The notes under the pieces were generated by a model. It saw nothing but the letters and a program-made list of their open reading frames with translations. It was not told where the DNA came from and did no database searches. A DNA stretch of 6,468 nucleotides, taken from NCBI GenBank assembly GCA_015486895.1, contig WFQT01000039.1, positions 1 through 6,468 on the forward strand, written 5' to 3'. The position numbers were made by a program, and so were the translations under genes. Positions 6,000-6,468 of the stretch are shown here, piece after piece; position 1 is the stretch's first letter, and every line of letters starts with the position of its first letter. This DNA comes from Anaerolineae bacterium (GTDB lineage Bacteria; Chloroflexota; Anaerolineae; JAADDB01).

Positions 6000-6004
6000 G
6001 GAGG
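6000..6004 (+). promoter_or_regulatory. ribosome binding site for the TTG start of carA
   Basis: GGAGG, within GGAGGAGAAG, ends five bases before TTG at 6010. It favours TTG over the in-frame GTG at 5995, which has no clear Shine-Dalgarno sequence of its own but overlaps the peptidase stop by one base (TAGTG) and could be used by translational coupling. Confidence 0.55.
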
Positions 6005-6009
6005 AGAAG

Positions 6010-6468
6010 TTGGAACGGAAACCCAACGCCACAGCCTATTTAGTCTTAGAAGATGGCACCATCTGGTCCGGCCAGGCCCATGGTGCTATTGTCACCGGCC
6101 TCGGGGAAGTAGTGTTCAATACCAGCATGACCGGTTACCAGGAAATCATTACCGATCCCTCTTATCGGGGACAAATCGTGATCATGACGGCATCGCATAT
6201 CGGCAATGTTGGTATGAATCCGGATGACGAAGAATCCGAGCGGCCATGGCTCTCTGGGCTGGTAGCGCGTGCTATAAGTCCGGTGGCCAGCAACTGGCGA
6301 GCCAAGGAAACGTTATCACCCTACTTAGCCCGCCATGGAATCCCCGCTATCAGCGGTGTTGATACGCGAGCACTAACTTTGCATATCAGGGAAAAGGGTG
6401 CCATGCGGGCTGCCATCAGCACTGATCCTAACGCCAGCTTGGTAAGTTTGCGGCGTCAGGTCCAGGCC
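6010..6468 (+). CDS. carA: carbamoyl-phosphate synthase small (glutaminase) subunit, N-terminal part, cut by window edge
   Basis: CarA hydrolyses glutamine and passes ammonia to the CarB subunit, which makes carbamoyl phosphate for pyrimidines and arginine in the cytoplasm. The visible 153 residues cover the CPSase small-chain N-terminal domain: YLVLEDGTIWSG (10-21), the highly conserved GEVVFNTSMTGYQEI (32-46), TDPSYRGQIV (48-57), HIGNVGMN (63-70), DEES (73-76) and GVDTRALTLHIREKGAM (116-132). These agree closely with E. coli CarA as I recall it. The class I glutamine amidotransferase domain with its Cys/His pair lies beyond the right edge; the whole protein should be about 360-400 residues. 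The start is TTG 6010 by ribosome binding site or GTG 5995 by stop-start overlap; the difference is five residues. The close junction suggests co-transcription with the peptidase. Confidence 0.95.
   Translation, partial: MERKPNATAYLVLEDGTIWSGQAHGAIVTGLGEVVFNTSMTGYQEIITDPSYRGQIVIMTASHIGNVGMNPDDEESERPWLSGLVARAISPVASNWRAKETLSPYLARHGIPAISGVDTRALTLHIREKGAMRAAISTDPNASLVSLRRQVQA

Noticed and set aside
325..6032. Minus-strand open frames inside the receptor, permease and peptidase genes
   Set aside because: They are antisense shadows of strongly supported genes and show no recognisable domains.
5979..6227. Overlapping + strand frame across the peptidase-carA junction
   Set aside because: It is out of frame with the clear CarA sequence and has no protein-like features.

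Overview
The window reads as ordinary bacterial chromosome, about half GC, with all recognisable genes on the + strand. The best lineage guess is Chloroflexota (Anaerolineae-like). The mature N-terminus of the lipoprotein is a Val/Lys/Glu-rich tether ending in Thr-Ala-Ala-Pro, a style common in substrate-binding lipoproteins of that phylum, and the CACAGATT-type intergenic repeats also fit. This is inference from style, not a phylogenetic result.

Layout: (1) 1-291 is non-coding leader with a 10-bp hairpin and an orphan consensus Shine-Dalgarno sequence. (2) 292-4075 is the core of a peptide/nickel-class (PepT, Dpp/Opp) ABC importer: a family 5 substrate-binding lipoprotein, then a DppB-type and a DppC-type permease. 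A strong 12-bp hairpin lies between the lipoprotein and the first permease. No ATP-binding subunit is present. (3) 4076-4594 is a 519-bp non-coding gap packed with inverted repeats: two imperfect palindromes built from CACAGATT/AATCTGTG words, an enclosing inverted repeat, a separate AGTACTAG hairpin, and an outermost GGTTTTAACC inverted pair flanked by CCTTAT direct repeats. (4) 4595-5995 is an M28-family zinc aminopeptidase with a PA domain and all metal and catalytic residues. (5) carA (small subunit of carbamoyl-phosphate synthase) begins at or just after the peptidase stop and runs off the right edge.

The lipoprotein would capture an oligopeptide-like ligand outside the membrane and deliver it to the DppB/DppC channel, powered by ATPases encoded elsewhere. 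The M28 enzyme has no signal peptide and could trim imported peptides inside the cell. The TAGTG junction suggests the peptidase and carA are translated from one message, although their functional link is unproven. No convincing new system is visible. The least explained part is the repeat-rich gap between the transporter and the peptidase, followed by the leader of the lipoprotein gene.
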